Notes: generated by a model from the sequence alone, not told the origin. 64,000 nt of DNA from Lineus longissimus (GCF_910592395.1 NC_088310.1:27547491-27611490); one strand, 5' to 3'. Positions 34,458 through 58,604 are shown, counted from the first letter of the stretch. Translations and numbers: made by a program.

Positions 34458-34501
34458 ATGTTAAATTATTTTGATCCGCGGTATGCCCCGCCGCCTCAAA
34501 G
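34458..34501 (+). CDS. Candidate upstream coding exon of the CDKL gene
   Basis: ATG at 34458 opens MLNYFDPRYAPPPQ and the exon would end AG|GTGAGT (donor 34502), a near-consensus site. An in-frame stop (34413-34415) precedes it. The phase (two leftover bases) joins in frame to the acceptor at 46927, giving ...[16 protein letters not shown]. The surroundings contain CpGs (CCGCGG, GCGCGC). The phase match has a one-in-three chance level and the 12.4-kb intron is long, so this may instead be an untranslated exon, another gene's start, or chance. Confidence 0.25.
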
Positions 34502-37290
34502 GTGAGTTACGCAGGATAGATTTAGCGCGCGAAATTTGGTTCGCTGTTGGTATGTTGAAGAGAAAGTCGTGTCAACATTAGTTCCTTGTTAGTGATCCTA
34601 TATTGACGGAATTGCTAATCCTTGCGCTGCCTACTTTTGACTATCATTGGGAAGTTACCTCTCTCGAACCTTAGAGTAACCAACCTAACCTTACCTTTAG
34701 GTTTGTTACTCTATGTATAGAGGATCCATTTAAGTTCTCGGTCAACTGCAAAGCTCTTTTAGATCTTCACTGCAAAACCCTTAGCAATTTTTGCAGGAAC
34801 TGCGTTAGAGAAGGCTACCAGTTACTATATACTCAAAAAGCGATACGCTCACTTAAAGAAATAAGGGCGAAAAATATTGACCTTTGCTACACCTCAGCAC
34901 TGGCTAGTCAAACATTCAGTTAAAGGACATGTGAGAGATTTTGAGAGTTTTATTTTTGTTTGAAAAGATCTATTTGCTTTGTTATTGTTGAGAAGTTTGT
35001 TTGAATTGTCGCTTTCTCATAAACCAAGCCAAATATGCGTACGCATTCATGTTCCGAAACTATACATATACGCATATTCCAGACGGAAAAATTGGCTTCA
35101 GTGCGGTCCCGGTCCCGAGTCTTGCTGGCAAATACGATTTTCTTCTACACCACAAACTATTCAACCTGCCCTAGGTATCCTGCATGGGTTGTGTGGCCAA
35201 GCCTTCCTCCGTCATTGCCTGCCTTGAAGCAGTTGGACTGGCTTACCTATGTTGCAGACGACTAGAGATGTATAAATAATCCTCCTCGGCTTCATATTCG
35301 TTGCTATAGTCGTACAACATATTCCCCTCGCTCTTCAAGGTGAGCAAGAACGTTAGGCAGAGCAAACTAAACGAAGCTTTTTACAAATGCAACGGGAATG
35401 TGTTTAAGACATCCAGAAAGTGGAATACAATTAAAACATGTCTCTTACAATGTAGTTTTTCTTGCTTCAGAAAGAACGCCTACCGATGAGAAAAAGCAAA
35501 CGAAGTAATGTTTTACGTGGTGGTAAAAAGAAATCATCTATTGCTGGTGCAGTAGTTGAATAAATGTGGCAGTGTCTTTTCGTCTTATTCCTAGCCTCAT
35601 TGTGTCAGGAAATCCATTTGTTTTGACTTTGCAACAGCAACGGAAGGTCGGAAGACACCTTCCTTATATGGATCATCTACAAGTTTCCAATCGGATGTCC
35701 AAAATAATAGTTTAGAAAGTTTATTTTGACAAGCTTGGACTAAACATTGACCTATACGTGGCTTACCAGCCATTTGATAGACTGAATGGAGTGTTGAAGC
35801 AACGGTAAAATAACTATTCATCTTTAATAATGGAGAGCAACTTAAAATTTATGAATTATGAGGTTTGATTGCAAGGACCGTACAAAATAAATGAAAAGTT
35901 AAACCTGGGGTTACTGAAGGTTCACTGGACCGTGGAACATTTGGGACACTTTCTATTTGATGAAGTCCAGTGGACGTGCTCAACTCCCGTATTCTATGAG
36001 AATGTCTTCATAACAAGTTTGATAATGGCATTGTTGACTGCTTAGTGCTGTCAGGTCTCTGGTCGGCCTTCTCAACAGATGGGTGGACATATCTTCCTCA
36101 CCAGAATATGACGAGGACAGTGTAAATAGTCATTGAGGGCAGTTTCGAGTGTCTCTCATAATTTATTGGCCTACAGTTCTGAATTATGGATTGGTCGCCA
36201 AGCACGTACGATCAACCATGGGGAAGTATAGCTCCAACATTGATATGCATTGCTTAGTTACCGAAATTTGCATAAAATAAACATTGACCTGAATAAATTT
36301 AGACCAAAATTTATGAATTTTGAGAAAAACTATCTGAAATTTATAGTCTTATCCATGATGCTAAATAGTGGTAGTCATCTTGGAACAGTATTATGACGTC
36401 CGTCAAAAAAGCATTGCTCCATGCCCTTCCTGTGTCAGAGGATGATTTTGACCCATCAGAAATCAGTCGTGGTTCCAAAATATGCAGTTTTGGATGGACG
36501 CCCCTAACGAGCTCGTTTACTAGTCCTTGGAAGGGCCCTTGGCATAAACACAGTGCTCGATTGTTCTCTGTTCATAGTGGTCTGGCAGATACGTCATCAC
36601 ATCCACTGCATCAGATGGCGGTAGGGATCCATTAGAAATCAACCGGTTTTGGCTATTTTACTGTTTTCATAAAACATCTATTTCTCGGAAGGGAGGCAGT
36701 CATTTACAGTTAAATCACTATGACAATGATGACAGTGTGGAAAACGAAACACACCATGTTTGGGGCGGAAAGGATCACTCTTTTGATGAAATCACGTCAA
36801 GATATCACATCTGCAACAACGAACTCCTTGAATTATCAGCATCGACATTTTGCCCTAAAACTTTCAGGCAAGGGGTGATTTCTTTAATTCGCTTTGATTC
36901 TATCACTGACTAAACTATTATATATTGGTTTCTGTATAATTGGAACCGGGTCATATTTTGGACCATCTAACTTCTTCAGCCACCATTTCAACCAGGGCGT
37001 TCTGACAACTGAAAAATCTGCAGATACACAGAGTAGATACAGTTAGTATATACTCGATAGTGTGGCTGTATACCTAGTGGTATTACCTTTCATTACCTCC
37101 AGCACCTTTGAACAGACAGAACAGCAACAAAGCGTATGCTGTAGTGATGTAGCGATGTGCTGCGAAAGCTCCATTTACCTGACGTTTATAACATCACAAA
37201 CCGATTCCCCTAAGGCGAAATAGGTTTTCTATTTATTGAAAAATACATATCATATGTGATTCATATGTTTATTTCTGAAACATTATTTTA
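34502..37290. other. Non-coding stretch, possible CDKL 5' intron
   Basis: No exon or RNA gene is supported. A small inverted repeat of AGAGTAAC / GTTACTCT lies near 34673-34713. Open frames here (for example 34979-35227 and 35035-35265, which overlap in two frames) lack recognisable similarity. Confidence 0.35.
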
Positions 37291-37294
37291 CTGT

Positions 37295-37408
37295 TTGATA
37301 ACATATAAATATGTTATCAATTGCGTAAAATATCTCAGCTATATCAACATAAATTTGTCTTGATATGGCTGAGATATTTTACAATTGGCTGAGATATTTT
37401 ACGCAATT
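37295..37408. repeat. AT-rich compound fold-back with duplicated arm
   Basis: A perfect 11-bp hairpin (37295-37305 with 37310-37320, loop TAAA) abuts a second inverted repeat. The second left arm, AATTGCGTAAAATATCTCAGC (37319-37339), pairs with 37388-37408. The right arm's GGCTGAGATATTTTAC core is present twice (from 37367 and 37387). It looks like a MITE remnant with an internally duplicated arm. Confidence 0.6.
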
Positions 37409-38330
37409 GTTTTCAGTTGTTTTCAAGATGGGATTTTCTTGTCAAAGAATTCAATAATGATCGGCTTTTCGAGAGTATACCATGACCAAAAAGATGGAAA
37501 CACAAAATATTACAAACTCTATATAGAATAATATTAGGGGATGTCACAGAAAATAAGACTGTCGTAGTAGCGAGGGTTGTTGGCCTCAATTTAAGGCAAA
37601 GATGTCCACTTTATCCGACATATAACATGGTAGGAACCGATTTATTAATATCAGCTTATTAGTCATAGTTATAATTTTGTGGTAAATTCTTTCTTCGTGA
37701 CCCAACCAGGTTAAACTGTATCCCTTGCCCGAGAGAACGACAATTAATCCCATATGTCTATTTGCGAAAAAAGATAACGGTCGTAATCACAAAATAACGG
37801 CATAATATTGACATATTATTGCGTAATACCTTAATGTATATATAATTCGATTTGCCGAAACGATTTCAAAATCCCCTGAACTCAAACAATAATCTGACAG
37901 ATGATTTTGTTGAATTAAATATCCTTTGTTTATGCACATAAAATGTTCTTAAATCGGAGTAAAATATCACATTGCCAAGTGCTTGAAAAATGTTTTGCAT
38001 ATTTCAGTGGTTTGTACTGAAATCGATGGACGTACATTGGACTTATGCCGAAGTCGAGGGGTTTACACCAATGAGGACATTTTAGTCAAATGCGGAAAAC
38101 TGCACGTTAAAAGAATATGCAATAAAAACAATGGAAAGTAGTGAATATACGATCGGATCGCACAGCGCATCCTGACATAACCAGTGGTTTTCAATCTAAT
38201 TTTGTATATGTAAGATTAAAAAACGCCTGATCTCAGGATGGCACAGCGTTGCACCCGCGTAACGTCCACATTTGAGACAGCAATAGCAGACGAGGCATAG
38301 TGACATATGCATATATTTCACAATTGAACT

Positions 38331-38343
38331 GGGGGGGGGGGGG
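38331..38343 (+). repeat. Poly(G) run, 13 nt
   Basis: Uninterrupted G tract in intergenic DNA. Length may be imprecise in any assembly. Confidence 0.8.
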
Positions 38344-39418
38344 CTCAAGGTGGCCTAACAGACTGCTCCCGATTCGCCACCTTTTCACCTTAGTGTAAAG
38401 ATTTTGTTTGTCGTCGAAAAAGGAGAAGAAGTGCTGAACAAATATCTAGACGAAAAGGCACTGAGGAGAAGCTTGCCTATACTTCAAATCAGTATCAAAT
38501 TGCGGGCCAGTTTTTTTACTCTTCTGGACATTTTCAGTTCAATTTCGTGACGAGGACTAACCCAAAGTCGTGATGAAGAAAATAACTCACTCTGCATAGC
38601 CATATGGTGTAATCGGCCCAACGGATCTCCTCTCTACTAACCTTTCACATCAAGCCGTAAATTGCCTTCAGGGACACAATCGGGATATTCATGGCACCAA
38701 AACGATGATAATCTCCGATAGAAAAGAGACAGGGCAATGATAATGAAAGCCTTTCTCCAGGGAGAGAATCAGACAGATACTAGAACCCGCTGGGTCACCA
38801 ATTGCATTATTCCCAGTAACCGTCGCACCGCACCCCCTGATGCGAATATTGCTCCAACAAATTTTCATCTTGATAGGGGGTGCGCAGGCCATGCTGAAAT
38901 TAGCTCCGTTTTAAGTACCCGTACGAAAGACGGTGCTATATGCCACCATGGTGTCTAAATTAATGATAGGGTGACATAAATGTCAACACAATTCCTTTTT
39001 TGTGCACAGGATGTATTTTTGCCTGATTGACCTGTTTTAATGACATAGTCAATCATGACAGGCCAGGTTGTCACTAACACTAAATTCTATCCGTGGTACG
39101 CAGAAAACATATTAACCGGTGTGGTCGGATAGCGTGCCACAGACTGGCAATTGGACGTAAAGCCCAGAATTCGGGATCCATGGAACATTTTGCAAATTGT
39201 ACTTATTTTACGATCGCTGAGATAATGTTTCCATTGGTTCTCTGTTCTAGAACTTGGAAAGCACTGCTCGTTCCAAAAGTCGTCTGCACCAAAAGACGAC
39301 CCTAAAAATGAGATAATCTCACGGCAAGATATATACCGTCATATTCGTCGACTGCCATGGAGTGAAGACCAGTACCTCCACATGCCGCCTCGTCAAGACC
39401 GAACAGAAAAAAGCAATG

Positions 39419-39490
39419 CGCCCATCGTGGGGTCGAACCCACGTCCCTGGGATTTAGAGACACATGCTCTACCGACTGAGCTAGCCTGGC
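39419..39490 (-). tRNA. Degenerate tRNA-Lys-like gene, aligned anticodon CUA
   Basis: On the minus strand the sequence begins GCCAGGCTAGCTCAGTCGGT, as in tRNA-Lys(CUU). It keeps the D arm (GCTC...GAGC), the T-arm stem GTGGG...CCCAC and a B-box GGTTCGAC. A T run that could end Pol III transcription follows just downstream (about 39408-39413). By alignment the anticodon loop is CTCTAAA, giving CUA in place of CUU. The anticodon stem has two mismatches (29-41 and 31-39), the T loop lacks one base and the acceptor stem pairs poorly. Most likely a tRNA pseudogene or SINE head, not a working tRNA. Confidence 0.6.
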
Positions 39491-40617
39491 AGATCAGGTA
39501 GCGCGAAGCGAAAACGTTGTATTTTGTATGGCTAAGAATTATTTTGCAATTGGACATCAGCAACTGCTTATTGCAATTGCCATTTCCCTTGTAACAACGC
39601 AGTGTACCAATTCACTGTAATTATATAATCTGCTCTCAATATTTGTTGTGGGTGTATTTTGGGTTGTTCCCCCAAGACTTCCTCGGGGAACTGTAGGTCG
39701 ATGGTTCTTATATAGGAGTCGCACAAGTGAATCATCTCTGAGCACGTTTAGAATTTGAACAATTTCGTAGTATTCAATGAACTATCACCGTGGAACTACC
39801 AGTTGAATATTTCAAATAATTATACATGTATACCATGATTGTAAAGGTTAAAATCGCCAGCTTCTTTTCGCTATGTACATGTGGATGTCCTGTCTGTGTG
39901 CCTTAAACTTCGTTTGTTGTGGAGATATTTTGTGATGGGCAGTAGAGACAGTTCTTATTTACCACACGTGACCACGTACGCCCAACTTAGTAATGGTATG
40001 TTATTGTTTGTTGGTTATGTTATTGCAACTTTAATCATATCATTAATCCGTTCGGACCAATCTGATCAATTCTTAATGGAGAATTAAAGGGGAGAAAAGC
40101 TTTCGTTTAATCTCACCAACACCACGTTAAAAAACCAGTGTAAATTTCACACAAAGTAATCTTATCCTATTTGCACACACAGATAAGGTTTTAAGAATAT
40201 CTTTTCTTCATTTATTTCCAGTTTTCACGACCTTCTAGGAAAGGCCTTATGACAATCCTAGGCTTAACATTTCCTCACGGCTTTCACTAATGCCTGGGGA
40301 TGAACCATAGTAATGGCAAGCGCACAATATTGTAACAAAGAAAAATGCCATGGTGACCGGTCTGATTATATTTACCAAGGTCAAGGTTACTCCCATTGTT
40401 TGCTCACCTCCTAAGCCTGTGATCAGTTGGAATGGTAGAAGCGTACGACATGGAAGATTCGCCTTAAAGCTTAACTGAAACAAGTTGAATATCTGTATAT
40501 ATAGAGAGAGCCAAATCACTGGTCTGTAAAACTAACCCAGTCTTGTTGTCGTTAATGGAAATCTATATTCATCTTCAGGCATCCTTGGCGAGGTGATAAT
40601 CACAGATACGAGGAGTT

Positions 40618-40672
40618 AAAATTCCCGCCATGTAATCACAGACAGGAAGACTTCAAATTCCCGCCATGTAAT
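40618..40672 (+). promoter_or_regulatory. Direct repeat AAATTCCCGCCATGTAAT with E2F-like core
   Basis: The same 18-bp word occurs at 40618-40635 and 40655-40672. The core TTCCCGCC is the classic E2F half-site. AAATTCCCGCC occurs again near 44546. No transcript start can be tied to these sites, so a regulatory role is a suggestion only. Confidence 0.3.
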
Positions 40673-42556
40673 TTGAATGCGAGTATGACATCAAGTGGCG
40701 GGCCAAGGCACCACAAGTAGGTGTGGCATGGAGTCCCTTTGCATCCAAAGTTTTGCTAACAGTTTGACAGTTTTAAATTCAGTCATATTTTGATTGCATG
40801 ATATTCATAACTGCGTGATTAACAATTTTCATCTCCATTGTATTCGTAGATTTCCCAGCATGCCAATCAAATGTTTCAGTGTCATTGGTGTTATTCTCAA
40901 TTCCACCCGCCCATTTTCAGGAAGCGAAATTGACCGAAATGACGCCTTGGGATTGGCTCAATTCTGATATCTGCGCCGGTGTGCAGAATTTCAAACTTTT
41001 GATTGGATCCTCGTCTTTCGGCAGTCTTTGAATTGTTGAAATGAGATATTCTGCACGTATACCTGACTCCGTTTTATCCCAACAGTATGTTTACCAAAGC
41101 CACTTGTCAGTGTAGGAATAGTTTCCCTAGGTTTTACAGCTGTTCTTCTTTCTCCTTCCCGAATTGACTGCATTATGTTGCTTTTGCGTGCCGTGCAGTT
41201 TGCAAGAACTGGCATTGCATGATGTCTCACTTTTTATGAAACATAATTTTCAATGTCAAGTAACGCGCAAAACAAAATGATAACAAGTTGATATTGTCAG
41301 ATAGTGACCGAACAAAGTGACTATTTGTCATCAAAACACCTTCTTGTCATCGCTATAATGAAAAACCCAAATCCAACAGTACTTCAGGCATAAAAACACT
41401 TTCTTTTCGAATCAAAATATCGCCTGCCCAGCCTTGGAGCAGACGACAACCGTCCCTGCAGCATTTAAACAAGTACGAGCTCAATCATTGCAGAATTGTT
41501 GTGATTGGTCGTTCATGTGTCACCCCACCCCCAAGGATGGCGTCTGCAACAATACATCACGTGATGGCTACATCAAATATAGCAAGGGTAGGGTAAACTC
41601 AAATGCTTTTACAAGTCTGCCATGGTTTCAAGATATATTCTTAAATATGATTTGATTGAGATGTTCTTGTCGAATGAAACGTCGATCTGAGGAGATGGCT
41701 TTTGGCGTTGTCCAACCGGAAGCAACAAAACAAGCTGCTTCACCGAAATAGTGTTGACGGATCAACCAATGACGCGGCTGCAGGGTGAAGGGATTGAATG
41801 GTTACCTTCAACGTTAAAGTTGCCCTGACTTAATTTGTTTAAGTTCATACATTTTGATCATGCCCATTGAATTGCATTGTGTGTCTTCGAACGCGAAATG
41901 GCATAAGCATTCAAATCTCATTGATTTGTCATCAAATGAACCTTTGTCCACGGAAAGTATGGAAGAGATCACGTTTGTTAGCATAAATAAAAGGCGTTCA
42001 ATGTTCAATTTTATAAAAAGCCGGTGGCATGTAGATATGGCGCGCAATGTTAAGACCTGACCCAACACATGTATGGTAGATAATCTTTGACAGTGATGAA
42101 ATTGAAGAAAGCGAACCGTTTATTTAGCGCATGAATTTCAATAGACGGGGTCACTGGTGTGAAAAGGTTAACCAAAAGGCACATGAAAATAAGAGCTCAA
42201 TAGCCCCCCCACTCGACTGACAAACACCCCCCCGTCCAAAGGTTCACTGATTCATCTTGAACACCTTTAAAGCTTATCCGTGTGGGAACAGCTACAGACA
42301 AAAATCCAAATCAAGGTACTCGCTCCCAGTGCGTTATTTCTCTATCAAACGAGGCCTGCCCTCGACCATCTGCAGTAATGGAGCCTCACTATATATGCTT
42401 TGATCGATTGATATGTTTTAGAAAACGACCTTCCCATCATCTCTGATCTATCGTGTTCACTTTCTAATCAATTCCGAAATGATTGTTTACGATCTGAGAA
42501 TTCGTTCCTCGCTTCATGTATCCGCTACCCAGAGCGAGGTTACGCCTTCGGGCATC

Positions 42557-42584
42557 ATGGCGGCCACGTATACCTGTCGTCAAG
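42557..42584 (+). other. YY1-like ATCATGGCGGCCAC with splice donor; possible 5' exon
   Basis: CATCATGGCGGCCAC resembles the YY1 element often found just inside transcription starts. It opens MAATYTCRQ and meets a donor-like CAAG|GTAACA at 42585. The one-base leftover phase is not compatible with the CDKL ATG frame at 46935, so it would act only as a 5' UTR exon with a short upstream frame. Weak evidence. Confidence 0.2.
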
Positions 42585-43446
42585 GTAACATGTAGCCTGA
42601 ATCCCATTATTATTTTCTAGGCCTAGGTTTCTGGCCTTGCATACAGAAGCGATGTGATTGTATACAAGTATATCCCTTGAATCAATACACTTGTTAATTC
42701 TGTACAAGGTGCATCTGTGTATGGCCTATCCGTTGACATCAATGCGGCTATCATATCGTTTTAATTTCTTTTGGATCAGCACCTGTGAGTGCCCCGCCAT
42801 TTCCCACGATGGACCATTGGTGAGTGAGTTTAATTATGATAATCAGCTGAAAGTCTATCAGCTGACGATTGCATCGACTTCGAAAATACTCTTACAGTAA
42901 AAGTATAGAATAGGACAGGCAAATGAAAACACCACCCGCAAGTACAGTGACGAAGGTTTTGCATTGCAGAAGAAATGTAATCATTCAGTAACAACTCGAT
43001 TTCAGCAGATTGCTTTTTATCAAATCCAGACTCTGTAAACGAATTGGCCTGCTTTCTGTGCACAACGCTATTGAAAACGCTTTCGGTCTCCACAAACTCG
43101 ATAAGTACATGTAGTTAATTAGACCAGATTTCATTTGTCGCTCCTCTGAACTCACTTTGTCGGCCTTTAGGACTGAATTATTTTCGCTTCAGTTCGAATT
43201 CAGTTCCTTTTCAATATATTCGTTTGAAAAGGTTCAACATGGCACACAGTTGATTTCGAATCATGTCACCCGCGAACCACCGATGTATCGTAACCTTTGG
43301 TAGCTGACCATCCGCATTACCGACTGGCATTGGTGATTTGTGATCATTCTTCGTCAATATCAGGCAAAATACAATAATTTCTCGAGTTATTAGGCGCTGA
43401 ACGCCATCACCTGCAAAATGAAGTATATATGTATGTAGCTTCATTT

Positions 43447-43630
43447 TCTTCTTCTTCTTCTTCATCTCAGTCTTTGCCAACACTCTGGAAACAACCTTTT
43501 TCCTGCGACACCAGTAACGTTACAAGGTTCTTTTGTCATACTTCTCAATCTTTGCCATCTTCTTGCGACACCATGCAGTAACGTTACAAGGTTCTTTTTC
43601 ATTACGCTTCTTCGTCTTTGCCATTATATA
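43447..43630. repeat. CTT microsatellite plus 70-80 bp tandem duplication
   Basis: A (CTT)n run at about 43447-43464 is followed by two copies of a segment containing TTTGCCA, TGCGACACCA and AGTAACGTTACAAGGTTCTT (from about 43473 and 43551). No coding capacity. Confidence 0.65.
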
Positions 43631-44315
43631 CTCTGGAGATAACGTTAGTTACTTCTTCCCATGCTTTAGAATACGATAGAGGACGCTTTACCACGTCAGC
43701 AGCACGTATGATCAGAGCTTTATTCCAATGCTTTGACCATTTTTGTTTCAAAGCTTTAACGTCAGGTGGAGTAGAATCTGCTGATAATTGAAAACAGCAT
43801 TCAAAATGATCTATATAGGATATTGATCAGCACGGCTGTCAGTCATAAATCGTCCTTGAATTGATTGAGGGCAAACCAAGGTGTGATTTCTGTCCAGATA
43901 TTCAGGACAACCATGAAGTCGATTTGGCCTGAAAGCTTAAAATGAAATATCATCCCAGGTGAGTCAGCCGAGAATGAAGGTCAGCGCCCAGTGAACGAAT
44001 GAGATTTACCCATTTTCACGGATGGCTTCAAAAGAACAAACTTAACAGTTCGACGCTTCGACTCAAAGTGTGCTCCAACTGAATTACAATAAATGCGAAT
44101 ATAGAAATACTTTTGCCAAGGCAGTGAAAAGTGAGCGTTGGTTTATACGCACGTCATAGTTCTATGCCTATTTGGTACCGAATAGGCCAGCAGTTTGTGA
44201 GTTATCGTATCGCCAGGAATTCGAAAAGAATGATGAGTCTTGGTTAACAACGCTTTCGCGATTGGGAAATTGGAGAGAAAGAATTCTTAGCTGTGTTGAA
44301 CAACTTGAACATGAA

Positions 44316-44349
44316 GATGCCAGATGCCAGATGCCAGATGCCAGATGCA
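44316..44349 (+). repeat. GATGCCA heptamer repeat, about 4.5 copies
   Basis: Perfect 7-bp tandem repeat with no associated gene. Confidence 0.8.
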
Positions 44350-44736
44350 TACAACCCGATTGGCCATGTCGATCGAAGGTAAGCTGGTCTATTATTTAAT
44401 TGTTAAGGAAATCGCCGCCCCCGCCACTCGAAATCAAGAAATGTAGACAACTCGGCTTCTCCCTTCGCTCTGAGAAAATGCCAACACACATCCTTCGAGG
44501 CTGGGCCATCTTACCCCGACCCGATACATAGTACGGCAAGTCCAAAATTCCCGCCTTCACAGGCAGAACTCTCTGAGAGTTTTTGAGTAATCCTAAACTT
44601 CATGCCAACACTCAGCACGACCGAACTTCAGTAACTAGTATACGACAGACTCTGGTATTCCAGGATGATGAGATAAGGCAGGTTTAGGCTCTCTAAATTA
44701 AAAGTGTCAGGCCTTTGGCTGGAGGGTGTTGCAAGA

Positions 44737-44754
44737 CCCCCCCCCCCCCCCCCC
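44737..44754 (+). repeat. Poly(C) run, 18 nt
   Basis: Uninterrupted C tract in intergenic DNA upstream of the CDKL gene. Its length is error-prone. Confidence 0.8.
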
Positions 44755-45550
44755 ACCTACAGGCGTTGGGATGATTTTCGTTCTTAAGGATGAAAGCGTC
44801 ACTATATCACCAGAGCAGAATTTGATTTGAGTTTTTTTGGTGAATTCGTCCGAGATATCGTTTCATTTCAAGATTCGACTCGTACCGATTTACGGTTCGA
44901 CCATCAGGGGGCGCTTTGCGAAAACACAGAATCCTCAGACTTACCCATTTGTAGTGATGATTGCGAGTCACTCACACTGACCTAAAGATCCATTTTTGGA
45001 CGATTTAGGATCAATCGTATCACTATACACCCGGGTGATATTCGTATTCACTAGACTATCTGTATATAATTACTAGACCAGGCTGGAGGGAAGTTCCCTT
45101 TAGCTCATTCCGTACGGATGACCATAAACCAGAGCCAGAGGTCCCGAGGGGCGGATCCAGCTTCGCAACTTATGGGTTTCGTTTGCCTGAAACAGATGAT
45201 TGTTTTCTAACACGGGGCACGCCTATACCGGGGGTTACCCTATTGACTATAAACAATTGCGCATTTGAACGATGCGGCGCAAGGATGCGGCGAACATATT
45301 TGGAGACAAAAAAAAGGTGTGATGACCAAAAATTAGGGGCGTGCGGCTGGTACGCCCCTCTTGGTCTGCGCCTGTTCAGTCCCCCGACCATTTACCGAAG
45401 ATTTCACAAACTTCTTGATAAAATCAGTATAACAATTGAAACAATTATCATCCAATGCTCATGCTAGTACGCCTTCCGTGTGTACTTATATTAACAATAA
45501 AATAAAATCCTGCCAAATAAGTACAGTCATATTTGTAAACACAATCACAT

Positions 45551-45574
45551 GTCGCTTGTTGCCATGGAAGCGAC
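45551..45574 (+). promoter_or_regulatory. Palindrome-flanked GTTGCCATGG half X-box
   Basis: GTCGCTT (45551-45557) and AAGCGAC (45568-45574) are perfect inverted repeats around GTTGCCATGG. Only one RFX half-site is intact. It lies 1.4 kb before the first confirmed CDKL coding exon. Confidence 0.2.
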
Positions 45575-46345
45575 CTTTCACTAGCAATGACCACTTTACC
45601 TATGCGGGAGAACATATCGAATTAGGTCACTAAAAATATAGCTCGTACAAAAACGATACTGTCACAATCTTTTTTGAATCTATAAAAGCGACAGAGTGAT
45701 TATTTACTAATTGGACTGCAAAATGAAGATCTTCTCAGCTAATTATAGCATAAAAATAACGAAAACAGAGAAAAAGAGGTGCCCCTTCGAGTGTAGTAAT
45801 ATTTTGCTTACAAGTAGTCCGGAAGTGTTGTCAAAATGAAAGATGTCGGAATTTTCTGAATTCATGCGATTTGGGGATTCACTTTCAGGCGTACGTATGA
45901 TTAATTGTGGTGTTATCACGAAAGCTATTAATGGCAATCGCAGGAATATAGATCAATAAATGTTAACATGATGTCAAATGAGTAATCGCTATTGGAGTTA
46001 ATGTCTAAATAAAGTCTTCAAATCAGGATGATATTCGTTCCCATTCTTCTATCATCCATGACCATGTGTATGTTTTGCAATGGATAAGCACAGGAGGCAT
46101 TGACATGTCGTATTCATAGCCTACACATGTTGCGTAACTCACACCTGGCCCTCTGCACATATCTTATGACGAAGAAAAACATGAATTCTACTCAGAGAAT
46201 CATCAATGACAATGTCAAAACCCTTGTTCGTTGTTGACCCTGGCAGAACTTCCTCGTCATTCATGCATCACTGCATTTGTCATTTTTGTGGGGAATTTGT
46301 CGGGGATTCTGCAATCAATCAACTTCAGAATCGTGTATGTTTTAG

Positions 46346-46375
46346 CTTAGAGTAACTTAGACTAGTTACTCTAAG
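46346..46375. repeat. Perfect 12-bp stem-loop
   Basis: CTTAGAGTAACT (46346-46357) pairs perfectly with AGTTACTCTAAG (46364-46375) around a 6-nt loop, about 560 bp before the CDKL exon. Function unknown. Confidence 0.7.
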
Positions 46376-46856
46376 GATTTAGGCGGATCTAGAAAAGGCA
46401 TGAAACTTGAAAGGGCCTATTATGTATTGACAGGAAGGTGGTAGGTGAATAACATGTTTTAAAGATCACCAGGCAGATGTTGGGGTTTGGTATCTCTTTG
46501 GTGTTCTTCAAGTGGATTCTAATGATAGTGGCAACGTCGTGGTTTTTTCACGCTTCCCTCTTGTGTGATCTGTTAAATTGTGAAGGCCCAGAGTGATAAT
46601 GTCTTCATTCAGTCATTCATTGTCTGTGTTTGATGCGATGGTGTAGGTTGATGCAAGCAGGTGCAATGGCAGTTGTTACCTGTACATGTTCATGTAGTAC
46701 ATTTGCACAAGTATCTTTTTGGAAATTGGTGAATGTTAATTTTAAAAATCATCATTCATCTAATCACAACAGAAAAGTTTCACCCTGAACAGTGCACCAT
46801 AACCATAAGCTCCTTTTTTCACAGGCATTTGTAGGTTGAGTTCGGTGGGATATTGA

Positions 46857-58255
<11,399 letters not shown>

Positions 58256-58598
58256 CTTTTCGGCCAAGGGGTTTTGCGTCATGAAGGAAGTTTCCTCGAC
58301 TCAAAGTGACCAGGATCCTGGTGGCCGCACAGAAATCATTTTCAGGGAGCAATAGAATTGTGTGAAACTATTTTTGCTTTGATTTTTAACACAAAACTTT
58401 TATAACTTTGGTCCATTTCTCTAGGAAATTTGCTGCAATCTGTTTCTACTTTTTACATGCTTTGCCAATTTCAGATATGTTAAAGTCTAACAGAAGTTTA
58501 TGGAAATCGATGTACTATTATTTACACTGTATAAGATGAAATGTACAGCATATTGCAGCAAATTTGTCTTGAAATGGATTGCTAAGCTGTGTGATAAT

Positions 58599-58604
58599 AA
58601 TAAA
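58599..58604 (+). terminator. Proximal poly(A) signal AATAAA for CDKL
   Basis: Canonical hexamer 344 nt after the CDKL stop, with GT/T-containing sequence downstream. Confidence 0.35.

Noticed and set aside
44737-44754. Homopolymer runs as functional signals
   Set aside because: Poly(C) and poly(G) runs are common and length-unstable; no nearby feature depends on them.
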